Under the pieces are notes generated by a model. That model did not search any database. It was not told where the DNA came from and saw only the letters and a program-made list of their open reading frames with translations. A program made the position numbers and the translations under genes. Positions 46,271-59,027 of a stretch of DNA of 64,000 bases are shown here, in pieces (the stretch's first letter is position 1; every line of letters begins with the position of its first letter). Source of the stretch: Argopecten irradians (taxonomy: Eukaryota; Mollusca; Bivalvia; Pectinida; Pectinidae); contig NC_091147.1 of assembly GCF_041381155.1 (NCBI RefSeq), positions 27,687,349 to 27,751,348 on the forward strand. The letters run 5' to 3'.

Positions 46271-46323
46271 TGCATCCTTGATACTCCAGAGGTTATTTTC
46301 ACTGTCATTATATCCACTAGAAA
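46271..46323. mobile_element. Solo end of the ~315-bp foldback MITE
   Basis: GCATCCTTGATACTCCAGAG followed by ATTATATCCACTAG matches about 50 bp of one inverted end, closest to the copy at 46771. Confidence 0.6.
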
Positions 46324-46770
46324 CTGTTGAACACTTAAAGCTGAATGGAAAATTATGAAAAGAAATTTAAATGATATTTCATTAATCTCAAATTATATTT
46401 TTGCATCTAGAGAATATTGAAGAAACTCTTGTGTTTGCAGGTCAGACTGTGAGTGCTTTTTGTCCTGCAGTGCTGCACTGTGCAAAATTGAAAACTTTGA
46501 GCAAATAAAATTATTAGAATTTCTTATGTGTGTTAAATCTATTTATTAATAATTTATTCTCAAGAAGAGAATAAAGGTAATGGCAGTAATTTTACCATTA
46601 TAAAAACTGAATAAAAACCCCACTATCAATGGTTGCATGTTCAATATTGCTCTCAAAAGCATGTGTGCCACTTCATAGAAATCTGTTATTAGTTATCTTA
46701 AATTATCTTAATATGAAACATATTTTGTAACACCATATTTTAATCTAAGTTTACAAAACTAAATGATCCT

Positions 46771-47098
46771 GCAGAGGTGTATCCTCAATACTCCAGGGGT
46801 TACTATCTACTGACATTATATCCACCCTTAGGCTATGGCATAGCAAAAATGAAGGTAACAGAAGACACAGGTAATTTGATCCTTTGATGATCTTGTACAT
46901 CAAAATAATCTAATAATGGTACACTGTGGTTGACTGTGGCTTTGAAGTTGGACATCGCTCACTCTCTGAAATCAAAGGATTTCTCTGCAGACCTGTGATT
47001 GGCCAGTTTTATTCTAATGAACTGCCTCCTGTTTATAATGGGATAGTTCAGGGGTGGATAGGATGTCCGTGTCTTAAACCCTGGAGTATCGAGGGTGG
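46771..47098. mobile_element. Full copy of the ~315-bp foldback MITE, interior reversed
   Basis: The ends ATCCTCAATACTCCAGGGGT and CCCTGGAGTATCGAGG are inverted. The interior (CACTGTGGTTGACTGTGGCT, CTGTGATTGGCCAG) is in the opposite orientation to the copies at 41 kb. It is more diverged than those, with ATATCCACCC in place of GATCTCTAC. Confidence 0.8.
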
Positions 47099-48699
47099 CA
47101 GAGTGTAACTTTCAATAATACCTTTAAAAGATTCATATACATTTGTATAGACTGTCCATATTATTCTTTTGAAAGAAACCCTGAACATTGCATTTCTGTT
47201 TAAAGACTGTTCAGTTATTACTGTATACACATCTGATGCAAGGGAACTACATAAAGACAATTATCACTATCACTATCACTATCAGTGTCAATGGACACTG
47301 TTTCCATTTCTTGGGTAGGAAAGGGACAAGGAGCTGGAATCCGGGACATTTCGACTGACTCAAATGAAGGGAATACAGGCTACATGTAGCTCATAAAGTT
47401 TGGAATACAAATAAAACAACAAAGTGCTGTCATAACTTGTATTTTTCACTTTAAACACATTTTAATAAAAATACTGGATTACATTTGTAGTGTATCTACA
47501 ATGCATTTGTATAAAATTTCTCTCTGTCCATAAGTTATGATGTCCATTCTTTTAATCCAGTCCTTTCCTCATATGCATGTACATGTATGTCCTTTTGATT
47601 TAAGAACTGCTATCACATCAAAGTTTTCCATGATTAGCTTCCTGTAATTAAAAATAAGCATGTGATTAATTGTTACACTTTGACTAAGGTAATATGTCAT
47701 TTATTGACAGAAGATCATTTGTCATTTAATACAAATGATCTTTAGTTCTGTAGTATACATGTAAATATAATATTGTTATTGATAAAAAACTGGACTTGAC
47801 AATCTACACAAAATATTAAACTTTAAAAGCTTTAACTTGTCTTATACTCTTGCAGGTGCTTTTATGTTTCATCTGTAACAATATAAAATATTTCTGTCAC
47901 AATTACATGCATATTTTTTTAAAAATTTTAAATAATTACTATTGACTACATGTATAATATTGGATACTTCTCATTACTCTAAGAAAAGTTTGGAATTTAC
48001 ACTGGTCAAAGTAATTGTTTGGAGGTGGCAGTATCTTATATTTACCTGGAATTTTTATGATAATTGTTTGAACCTAAATGATAATCAGATGATTTCTAAG
48101 AAATAGTTAATGATTTAATAAAATTCTATGCCTAATACAAATTTGACAGTATAGGCTTGCCTACATGCATAATTTACTTCATTTATCATATTTCAAGTCA
48201 TTTGTGAAACAGCAAACTTTTTCCTATATCTGGTTATAAACGTCTATGCTTGACGCCTTCACCATGTTAGCACTAAATACACAATGTACATGTACACGTA
48301 TACAGTACAGTAACTTACATGTACATTATATTACGTTTCTTCGTCACTGGTTCTGTATAGCATTCTTCGGATGTGGTCTTACTCAATTCCTTTCAAGTCC
48401 TAAAAGCTGAACATGTTGCTGACAAAGGGTTAGTGTAGTTATTCGATGAACCAACAGACAACATGCATGCTGCAGACGTATCAGCTGTACATTGACCTGT
48501 TGAACGTGCGATTGTTTACATTGCCAACACTAGTTTTTTCGCCCGTATAAGAATATCCATGCATAATCTGCATCAATCTTCATATATTTTACACTGAGGA
48601 AAATATGTAATATCACGCTTTACATAAAATCCAAATTCTTCAAGCGATTGTCGCTTCTTAAGTTGTCCAAACGACAGTGCTTCGCCATTTTGACAACAG

Positions 48700-48786
48700 C
48701 TGTCAGGCACGCGATTTTGTCAGGTGTTCCTTACGTCATTACAAATTTGCCGCTTATATCATTGAGAAATGCAAATCATCTATTAA
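48700..48786. repeat. Right member of the 4.4-kb-spaced inverted repeat pair
   Basis: TTTTGTCAGGTGTTCCTTAC, then GTCATTACAAATTTGCCGC and TTGAGAAATGCAAATCATCT. It is the reverse complement of the repeat at 44346-44435. Confidence 0.8.
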
Positions 48787-49600
48787 AATAAAATGATAAA
48801 ATGAAACGTATTCTATTACCCATTAGATATTCTGCATCCTATTTTAAACGGATGTTATTTATGGGACAAAGACGTAATTCTAACATAATTCAAACGGTTA
48901 TTTTTTTTACATTACAGAAAATGAAATAGGGCGGCGGCCTTGGTAATATGGGGTGTTAAGAAACACGATACATCGTACGTGACATACCCCGCAAATGTAA
49001 AAATGGAAACAGGAAGGAAAACAATTAAACGTTATTTTCCTGACAAACAACAGCATGGATTGGATAATACATATTTATTCCTATTGTCTAAATACGGAAC
49101 AGGATATTCTACGTAGAATCATAACAAAAAAGAAAACACGCAACACGTTGCTCGGTTGATTAGCTTTTCTTCATGACACTGACGATTGCCAGATCGGGGT
49201 TGGATGTTTATTTTGTCACGTTGTGTATACATTGTAATGTTGTATATACGTTATTGTGAACACGAAAATTTCTTTTTCTTTTTTTAAGCATTCTTTCAAT
49301 TTATTCAAATAATCTCTCCCATTCAAAGTTATAAAATAATCATACAGGTAAGAAGAAAAATAATGTTTTTCTCATTTTAGTTGGTTAACAATGTAATAAC
49401 ACAATTTATCTGATATTTCTTATTAAGGACAAAAAGAGTAAATACAATCATATTTCTTGTTATTATCTTTTATCTACATTTGTAGACGTTATTTTACACA
49501 ACCAATGATGATGTAGTCAATAACTATTACAACAGTACATAGGTTTAAATGAGAAATTTGGCAGTGATAAAGTAAACTGCAGTTGATTGGTCAATTAGAT

Positions 49601-49637
49601 GAACGTCCTATTAACAGCTAGGGTCATTTAATGATGG
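49601..49637 (-). mobile_element. SINE 3'-tail fragment
   Basis: The complement reads TTAAATGACCCTAGCTGTTA, then ATAGGACGTTC, matching the bivalve SINE tail. It directly abuts the stop codon of the histone-like exon that follows. Confidence 0.7.
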
Positions 49638-49638
49638 C

Positions 49639-49797
49639 TTATCCGTGCATGCAAGACGTTGCATGTCGAATGCCTGCGTGTTTTGGGAGACTGTAATGTG
49701 TTTGTGTTGTGACTTTCGTATGTATGTTGGGGAGGGCACCATCATTGGCGATGGTGACATCCGACAGCAGATCCAACTCCTTGTTGTTCAATGCTGC
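49639..49797 (-). pseudogene. Histone H2A C-terminal exon-like piece, diverged
   Basis: Minus strand, 159 nt after a good 3' splice site (TTTGACTATATCTCAG), starting in phase 0. It encodes AALNNKELDLLSDVTIANDG, ALPNIHTKVTTQTHY and a His/Arg-containing tail, 52 residues and a TAA. The segment NKELDLLSDVTIANDGALPNIH aligns with the H2A C-terminal helix and docking segment (NDEELNKLLxGVTIAxGGVLPNI), one residue shorter. Canonical bivalve H2A genes lack introns, so an acceptor here points either to an intron-bearing variant (macroH2A reads LPNIH) or to a chance site before a fragment. The tail is unlike the usual Lys-rich end. I find no H2A-like sequence further upstream on this strand in the window, so it is probably a broken copy, or its other exons are not recognisable to me. 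Confidence 0.5.
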
Positions 49798-49799
49798 CT

Positions 49800-52700
49800 G
49801 AGATATAGTCAAATTAATATCAAATAGATCGCAATGTAGAAAACTGAAATCATTCGTTATGTATATTATTAAAGATAAATCAATAAAAACCAATAAAATC
49901 GCAATAGTCTTACGGTTATATGTTGTAATCACACACACACGTCGTTATACATCAAACACTATCGGTGTTCACCTCATTGTATGACGGTCTATATTATGAC
50001 CCCATGTTGTCACGACTTTATTTCCTCATGATCACCACCGTTAGGGTGATAATGGTGCGCATGCTCAGAAAATATTCACATTGATACAATTCAACTGCAC
50101 GAAGACTGATTTTGACGTGTGTATTTCATTTCTTTATAAATCAACCGTTTGAAAACCAGTGATTTATGTTTGAAGCAAAATTCACTTTTCATTAAAGATG
50201 CTCAACCGCTAACAACTGGTATTTTTTTACTATCAAAAACAGAAGCAGACGATTTAGTATTTTTCTTCTGTTACAAAAGTTACTTACTTTACACCATTAC
50301 CGCCATTGAAAAGTTTGAGCTTCTAATTTTACTTCAAGTTAAAAATATGAAAAATAATTAATTGCACCCCGAAAAAATTCCGTGGCACTATATTTTATAT
50401 GAAATGAAGTACTGATTGCGCATGACCAAAGGCGAAATAAATTATTTGATATTATTTTTTTGTGTTAATTAGGCATATATATACACGATTAAACACAAAT
50501 TATTGTTCGAATGATGAATATCATTTATGCTCTGTCGGCGGTGGAGCATCTTTAATAGAGTACATTTGTCTATTTCAGTTTTTTCAAAACTCGCTCTGCA
50601 ACATTTGTAATCTACATTTTGTACTTATTATACAATGTATCAGTGGTTTCAGTCTTTATCAGTCAGAAATACATAATTATTGGTTTGTAAGTATCTGATG
50701 AGTTTTCTCATAAGTTTACGTTATATCGCATATATGTTGTGATTTATTATTTTTGTTTAGAAATTCGAGTTAAAACATTCTTAATCGATAAAACGCACAG
50801 CAAAATCAACACTTATAAGTACAGAATGTAAAAAAATAATAGTATTTCTGGTTACATTTCGACAGATAAAGACGTGTGTGCATGCATAATTATGAAGATG
50901 GGTTGGTAAATAATAAAAAAAAATGAAATGAAAAAATATTTACATCTTCATAACGTGATATGTTTATTGTCATTTTCTAACCACATTAATAGATTAATGT
51001 GCTCTAAAAGAGCTTTATTGGAAAACATATTATGTTAAGACTACCATAAACTTATTTGAAAACTCACTTTAAAGTACGTGTGCGCTACATGCACTAGGTC
51101 ACACAGGGTGTATTCATCTATGTACCAGGTGTACTTTCACTGTCATTTGATATGTTGTATGGAAGACTTCAACAATCACATATATCTGATAGTAGATTAT
51201 ATCGGCCGCCTGTAATACCCTGGTGTATAGTGAGATCACATCACGATGTACATTATACCCGGGTATCTATTGGCATAGTTTTCTAGTACCGGACGGAAAT
51301 TACTTTCCCTATTGTATTCTAAAATCTAATGACCTGCAAGTGACACTTGATGACGTCAATAGAAAGATCTATATTTTTCCGAGTACAGATAGATTTGTAA
51401 CACATACAAAACACATTATATACACATCATGTTTGATATATTTTACAAAAACGCTCAGATAAAAAATACACATTGAAAGGGTAATTTTCACCCAAGCGAC
51501 CCCTCTCTTAGACTTAAGTTCAACGCAAATTTATGCAATCTACGAAAAGGTCCTATTTTTTTAATGGCAGAATTAGTCACTAGCGCAGATAGAGCTCATA
51601 AACATTAACAATTTGGTTTTAAATTGTTCTTCATGTGCGATCTTAGGGGGTCATGTGAATATAAATACATTTGACTGAAGACCACATAACTGTGTTCATA
51701 TGAGTTGCGTATTGCAATGAGAAGAGACATTCATATTTGAAATTAGTTTTTGTTTAAAAAGCACAACTGAAAATATGCCATGTTCAGAATTTTCAGTTAT
51801 TGGACAAGTAGTTAATAACATATAAAAAAGGTATGTCTTGTTAGAAATAACCAGATATTGATAATAGAAAAGAACAAAATAAACATATAAAAAGAGAGTG
51901 TATCACTGACATTGTAAATAAAAATGTAGAATGCAAAAAGTAACATATGTTATTCAATCAACTATAGGTACAAGACCTATTGTGCAGATCTTTTGATTAG
52001 TTGAACTGCTGACAATGGGCGAATGGTAGTTTGTGTGCTTGTATAATTATATATCACATGGTTTATTTAATACAATCATGAATTGCGTGATGCAAGGTAT
52101 TGATCTCTTCGTTCATTCTTATTTTTTTAATTTTAAACGCTTTAAATTCTAATCATATTCATCACAAATTGTAATTGCATATCTATTTAGTCATTAAAGT
52201 ATGTCTATATCCGTAAAGATTCGCAACAACCAATGAAAACTGCATATATATTTGGTTGCAAATTGTGTAAAGCCACATAGAAATTTGACACCGTTGAATG
52301 GGAGCTAAGTGGGATAGTATGAATACCATGAAAACGAAAGTACAATATAACATACACACATAAGAGTAAAGGGATTGGAATTAACCACAGGACGTAGCAT
52401 AGAAAATATTAAGTGTAATGACAAAATTTATAGCATAATTATGGTTCTATGATTTTTTGCTGAAATGTTTCAATATATTTTTAGATAATTACTAAGAGCT
52501 CGAATTGAATTACTTATGGGTAAAATTGACTTTTTATTGTACAATCTTCCTTTATAAGTGTTATATAAAGCTTGAATAATCTAACGGGTAACATCTGGTG
52601 ACTTCTATATTTAAAATATTCAGACTTCTAAATTACATTTACAGTATTCTTTCACAAGTATCGTCAGATTGATTAATCATTTAAATAACAACGACTCTAT

Positions 52701-53215
52701 GTATGATACCAAACGTAAGGAGTCTACATTATCATAAGAAGTTATTTGTGTGATATGTTTTAATTAATGCATTTAAGTACAGACGATGGCGAAGATCGAT
52801 TCTAAGAACAGATTATATATTTACATAAATAACTTTAATCACTTTGTTGATTATACATACGCGATGCTCGTTGATATATTTAGTTTAAACATATTTTATT
52901 GAAATAAAATGATAAAAGGATAAGTCATTAAGTTTTTCCAACTTATATGGGACTTCTCCTGAAATATAGAAAATATAAACATACATAAATGAATAGTCAC
53001 GTGATTACATGGAACAAAATAGTATGAATTCACATAAAACACCAAGAACATTAAACTAGTAAGAGAGAGGGAGAAAGATAGAGATTAATCCCATTCATTG
53101 GGTTAAGAAATTGATTTGTACTCTTAGTATTCGTGTGATACCATTATAATATATAAAACAAGCGATGAAAAATGGGGAAAAAATCTTGACAATTTGTGAT
53201 GATATTGGAAATAAG
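49800..53215. other. AT-rich intergenic region, no gene seen
   Basis: The frames present are short and lack family resemblance or good splice borders. No tandem array or clear TIR pair is visible. Confidence 0.5.
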
Positions 53216-53221
53216 TAAGAG

Positions 53222-53282
53222 AGCGAAAGAGAGAGAGAGAGAGGGGAGAGAGAGAGTGTGTGTGTGAGAGAGAGAGTGTCGA
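53222..53282. repeat. (GA)n / (GT)n microsatellite at the LINE 3' end
   Basis: GAGAGAGAGAGAGAG, then GTGTGTGTGTG and further GA runs. It lies directly beyond the stop codon of the minus-strand LINE and may be its 3' tail or a microsatellite grown from it. Confidence 0.9.
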
Positions 53283-55760
53283 TTAATCGAATCTACCCGT
53301 TCTTATCAGGAATTGCTGTACAGCTTTTGCAATTTTCATGTTATTGATGATTGAAATGTTAAGATCACCTTTGCATAGAATATCAGCGTTAATGGAGCCT
53401 TCGTACCATGATAAATCAGTGTTGAGAATTGCTGGATGATTGGCATACAGAGGACAAACAATAAAGAAGTGATAGCTATCCTCACAGGATGTCAACACTG
53501 ACAATATGCGATTCGGTAAGATTTTCTTTAAAAAGGTCATATTTTAGGGAACTTGCTCGGTTTCTTAGACGACAGTGGAGGATATTAGGTTTTCTTGGTC
53601 CATATGTTGAAAAAGGAAAATTAAAGTTTGTATTTGTTTTCGGGGATTTCACTTTATTGAGTTTAAAAGAATTTATGGAAGGAGAATTTCTAATGTTATG
53701 GTCTAAATCATTCCAAAGATGTATAGTAGAAGGAAAAATGAACTTTGAGATAATTGTAAACAATAGTAGTGTTCTCTTAATTGATATGCATTTCGTAAGT
53801 TATAAGGTGTTAAATTACCAATATCATCAGGCAATATATATATATGAGGAAACTTGGTGCCATACCATGGACTATTGAATATAACATCGAAAGTTTACAA
53901 GCTTTTCGTCTCTTAGAAAGTGGCAGCCAACCGGTTTCACGGTATAAAAACTCAGTTTTAGTAAAAACTGGAAGCCCTGTAACAATCCTTGCCGCTTCTA
54001 ACTGAATATTTTCTAGTTTTAAAGAATTATTTACTCCGTAGTTGCCCATACTTCACACGCATACTCAAGCAAAGGTCGTATATAAGTGAGATACAGTTTT
54101 CCAAGTTATATCTTTTTAGAATAAGTTTAAGTTTGAGTAGAGTTGCTATGTATTTAGTTACTTCCACTTACAGTCGTTAGTTATAATAACACCGAATGAA
54201 AATGAATGAAAGTGTTATCGAAAGTAAGGGACGGGTTATATGGGAAAGTCCGATTGTGCTTCATTCTCGATTAGAAGTAAGTTCGAGGATGAGTAAGAGA
54301 GTGAGGTATCGTCTGCAAAGAGCCTAGTTAGAGAAGCAAGACTGCAAGAGATATCATTAATGTATATCAGGAAAAACAAGGGTCCGAATACAGAACCTTG
54401 AGGAACACCAGCAAGTATTGTTTTAAAAGAAGATAATGATTGTTTTACAAAAACCGCTTGTTTTTTGTTTCACAAGCAGTCACTTATCCATCGAAGAAGT
54501 TGACCTGATATACCGTAATTGTTCAGCTTATGTATGAGACCCTTATGCCATACCCTGTCGAAAGCCTTCGAAAAATCACAAAATATTAAAATGGAATGTT
54601 CGTACTTTTCTAAGGAGGTAATTATTGAGTGGTAGATTTCAATAAGCTGATGTGAGGTAGAATGCATGGATAAAAATCCTGCCTGGTATTTATAGATTAA
54701 GTCATTATCAATCATGAAATTATAGATGTATTTATATACTACACGCTCAAATAATTTACCTATACAGCTTAGAAGAGATATTGGTCTGTAATAAGACACA
54801 ATGCTGGGGTCATTAGATTTAAAAATAGGCATAACATGAGCAATTTTCCATGCGTCAGGATATACACAAGACGAAAGGGAATAATTAAATATAATAGACA
54901 GAGTCACACAAACTTCATTTGAGGCCAACTTCAACATTTTATGACTTATACCGTCAGGGCCTGACGCTTTTTAAACATTTGATATATCTATGATGTCTAA
55001 GATTTCACTGGGAGCAATATTTATTTCAGATAAAACAGAGCTAGTACGACTATCAAATAATGGTAAATCTTCATTTAATTCATTTGCCGGTAAGTTGGAA
55101 ACAGAGCTAAAATAATTATTTAAAAGTTCACATTTACTGTCGTTATCATATATCATTTCGTTAGCGGTACAGTCCAATAACGGGGATATCTCTTGTGTTC
55201 TTCTATCCTATAAGTATATTTCTAAGAAGTTTCCAATATATCTTGGGATTGTTATTGTAATTATCTATCCCTGTATCAATATTATCGTAGAAAATTTCTT
55301 TTGCCCTTTTTATCATGTTATTCACTTTATTTCTCATATGCTTATAAATACTCCTATTTCGATCTGTCCTATGGTTAAAAAATATTTCTTTAAGTCTATC
55401 TCTCTTTCTCATATAGAGTCTGAGGAGGCTATTCATCCACGGTTTGTCTGTATCTCTGACCAGAATTTCTCTACAAGGAATACATTTATTTATAGCACCA
55501 AGAAATGTTTCAGTAAAAAACCTACACATTTGATTAACATTTGACATATTGTTCAAAATATCAAACCACGGGATACTGATTAACGTGGTCGTTAGGTCTT
55601 CAACATTAGCATTATCGTACTGCCACATCTTTCTTTTAAAAAAGTGGTTAATTTTTACTGGAATTTTAATTATTACAAATGATGCATCATGGCCATATAT
55701 GTGTATATTATTATGTGGAATGCAATGTATATTGAGTATGGCTTATAGGTTTTGTTAGCT
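53283..55760 (-). mobile_element. Jockey/CR1-like LINE, 5'-truncated, lightly broken
   Basis: The order on the minus strand is that of a LINE ORF2 from behind the endonuclease to the end. First come KINHFFKRKMWQYDNANVED and an Arg-rich linker (55203-55680), then KASGPDGIS and YYRPISLLSCIGKLFERVVY. Motif A is FCDFSKAFDRVWH, motif B AGVPQGSVFGP and motif C LFADDT (about 54290). The thumb has ILQEA-like IQLEAARIVTGLP, and a Cys-His tail follows (CEDSYHFFIVCPLY) to a stop at 53283. The catalytic FADD is intact. Breaks: an in-frame TAA just before KASGPDG (54971), frame changes near 55200 and 54470, and two or three more between 54240 and 53490. The endonuclease is missing. CR1 or a Jockey relative is likely; the clade needs a tree. 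Confidence 0.85.
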
Positions 55761-56710
55761 GAATGAAAACAAAGTTTTAAATAAGCATAACTTAGTTCAA
55801 AATACGCATCGATTTCTATAAAACACAAATACTCAAAGAATTCCTTATGCAAACAATTCGAGTTGATAATATTTCGTATGGATAAGAATGTGGAGTACAA
55901 GTAAGCGTAACTGAAGAAAAAAAATCAACCTTCAACAATAGAATATTTTCTCTTTTCTCTTTCTGGAGGTTGTTGCAGCCTTTAACTTCACCGTGTCTCA
56001 AGACAAAATAAAGATTTTGATTTTTCTTTCTCGTTATATCTTTTTTGAAGTCGAGACTTTTTTCATTAATCATGTTCGAGTGAACAAAAAAATTGATCAT
56101 ACAAATAATAACACAAGAATAAAATGAGTTATACTTAATGTGTTTTAAGATTGAGTAAAAACAGTTGAAATGACATACACTGTTTGCGTTCAAGTGCGCT
56201 TTCTTCAAAGCAGGCATATTTTCAATATATACTTGACTGAAAGAAATCCGAGGTTTACTATTAAGACCGGTCTATTTTCGTTTATAGGTAGACATGTCAC
56301 TGTCAGACTTTGTAGATACAGTGGGAATGGGCACATAAATCGTATCTGTCATGGCATCATTACATTTATTTTACACATGACTGAAAACCTCTAAAGGACG
56401 AAGATATACTGACCATTATATACTATTCATTATACTGAACGCTTACCGGCACGTTCCTGGAATGTAGGCGATGTCAAAGGGATGGAACATCAGGAAATTA
56501 TGGTGGCTGATGTGTGCCATTTGGCCGTTTTTCTCGTCGTTTCTTAGGCTAAAGCTCGCCGTCCAATGGGTTAGTCGCCTTGAAAATCAACGCAAAAATA
56601 CGAAAAAAGATTATTTACACGAAAAAACTGTTTAAGAATGTTTAAAATATCACTTTTCGTGTGACTCGCTATGCCTTTTTGTCTTTGTGCCTCGTTAGAT
56701 TAGGAGTCAC
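55761..56710. other. Spacer between the LINE and the hairpin array
   Basis: AT-rich, no gene recognised. From about 56500 the GC content rises (GGCTAAAGCTCGCCGTCC) as it approaches the hairpin array, which suggests degenerate outer units. Confidence 0.45.
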
Positions 56711-56712
56711 CC

Positions 56713-57185
56713 CACCGAATGGCGTGTTTTTCCCTAACAAAATTAGGCGACATTTCGCCGAACGGCGTGTTTTTTCCTAGCAAAATTAGGTAACATCCTG
56801 CCGAACGGCATGTTTTCCCCTAGCAAAATTAGGCAACATCCTGCCGAACGGCATGTTTTCCCCTAGCAAAATTAGGCAACATCCTGCCGAACAGCATGTT
56901 TTCCCCTAGCAAAATTAGGCGACATCCCGCCGAACGGCGTGTTTTTCCCTGGCAAAATTAAGCAATATCCTGCCGAACAGCATGTTTTCCCGTAGCAAAA
57001 TTAGGCGACATCCCGACAAACGGCATGTTTTCCCCTAGCAAAATTAGGCGACATTCCGCCGAACGGCGTGTTTTTTCCCTAGCAAAATTAGGCGAAATCC
57101 CGCCGAACGCCGTGGTTTTCCTTAGCAAAATTAGGCGACATCCCGCCGAATGGCGTTTTCCCTCCTAGCACAATTAGGCGAAAAG
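56713..57185. repeat. ~43-bp hairpin-bearing tandem array, 11 copies
   Basis: The unit is CGCCGAACGGCGTGTTTTCC, then CCTAGCAAAATTAGGCGACA, then TCC. Each unit contains two inverted repeats: CGCCG-AA-CGGCG, and CCTA-GCAAAAT-TAGG. Some paired substitutions keep the stem partly intact; others (GCCGAACAGC) weaken it. Degenerate units flank both sides (56560-56700 and 57190-57260). Confidence 0.93.
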
Positions 57186-57259
57186 GTGACGTGCGGTGAG
57201 ATGTCTCGTAATTTTACTAGGCAAAAACGTGATGGTCGGTGGGTTGTCGCCTAATTAAG

Positions 57260-59025
57260 TCATTTTATTTTGCAATAACAATTCACTATGGCTGTACACG
57301 TGTTGTCGACATTAGGTGAAAATTGTACCGTCCTTAAAACTGTATAGTTTCGTAAATACAATGGATTATACACATTGAAAATGTTGATTATTTCTGTAAA
57401 TCTATATCGTCGATAATAGTATACCACACAAACACGATTACGGAATATTCATGGACTTTAAAAGTCACTCAAATTTTCCAATCCCTAAATAGTAATGAAA
57501 ACCAATTTATGGATATTTAATGACAACGTATGCATAAATAAACGCGTGCATCGCAATCAGATTTGCGTTACATTGGACGATTACCGATTGTTAAATGCCA
57601 AATTGCACGATAATGACAACTACTTAGCACAATTCTGCATAATGACGTCTGAGAATTTGTATGCTTACGTATCAGTGTTAGAGACATATAGGGAATCTTT
57701 GTTTTATAACAAGCCACACACCTGTCGACTGTCCGTAGGATAGTTCATTAATATATATGTACTTAATGACCCTCACAGCTGATTCATGCCAAATTTACAT
57801 TTATACAGCTCAAGGCTTCAGAAATAGACACTACTTCATAATGTACAAAGTAGGGCAGACATTCACTGACTGTCACATATTGCCACCAAGCCAGAACCTG
57901 AGACATACACTTATCCTGACTAAGCGATTTATTACTTAGCGCAGACGAGGATAGTGGTATTAACAAACTTCTTACGTGTTAACCGCTATTTGTTTGAAGC
58001 AAATGCCTTAAAAAATTATAATAATTTATATTACCTGAATATCTATAACATATTTTGTCTTTATTATTAGTGATCTAAGGACATGTTTATTACAATTATT
58101 TAGAACTATTTGCATATTTTCTCTATCCATTGTATATCTATATAATACATTATGATGACATATTTTTTAAAAGTTTTAAGTGCATGTTGCATTTATACCA
58201 AAAATAGTGATGGAAAAGGATTTAAGAACCGTTTTGTATGAGTGTGGGAGGGGGTGTGTATGTGTGTGTATGGTGATTGATCTTTATGCATCGATCTTGT
58301 ATTATGAAAATAGAAAATAAATATATGTTTTTTATTTACTCTCCAGGCAAACAAATTTCTAACTAATAGAAGAACGATTGATACATTACATAATTTCTTT
58401 AAATTAGCGCGAACATTCAAAATTTCTTCCTGAAATTACAGTGATTGAATGACTAACAGAGGTGAAAAATCCTATGTGTAGGGTACACTGTTGCTTGCGA
58501 AAACCATATCATTAATGGTATTTGCAAATATGAAATATTTCTTTTTTTCGGTTCATATACATGTATATTGCATTACTTATACCTGACCTTCTTTGACCTA
58601 TTTTATTCATTGCTTTATTTAATGACTTTTTACACTATAAGTAATTGCAAATCTAAAGTTGGATGTTCGATATTATGTGATTTTAACTGGTATCGTATAG
58701 TTGGTTATATACGCGGGAATGATATACTTTAATTTTGCGAGGCATTGCTATGATTGCGAATATTTGATCCGTGAAATATTGAGAAATAGTTTATGATTTA
58801 TAAATATCCTTGAAGCCAGATTGCGAAAATATGAAACGGCAAAGTTTAATTTCCTCGTTTTTAGTTCAATTTGCCAAAAAAAGAATTGACCCGCGGAAAT
58901 GACCGGCTACATGATATACTTTTATACTGTTGTTGGTTGAGATAACTTGTAGTGGAAAACTACTAACAATGATCGCTGCCTGAAGTATCACTAATATTAA
59001 CATTTAGATGAAAATATTCTGTATT
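57260..59025. other. AT-rich intergenic region, no gene seen
   Basis: No recognised coding exon. A GTGTGGGAGGGGGTGTGT / GTGTGTGTATG microsatellite lies at about 58233-58275. Confidence 0.5.
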
Positions 59026-59027
59026 TG

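Larger units (their letters stand above)
44436..48700. other. AT-rich interior between the inverted repeats
   Basis: 4.3 kb with many ACATGTAC/TACATGTA palindromes and no convincing coding exon. It contains two copies of the ~315-bp foldback MITE. If the inverted repeats are TIRs, this is the interior of a large non-autonomous element that later took in other MITEs; otherwise it is plain intergenic DNA. Confidence 0.4.
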
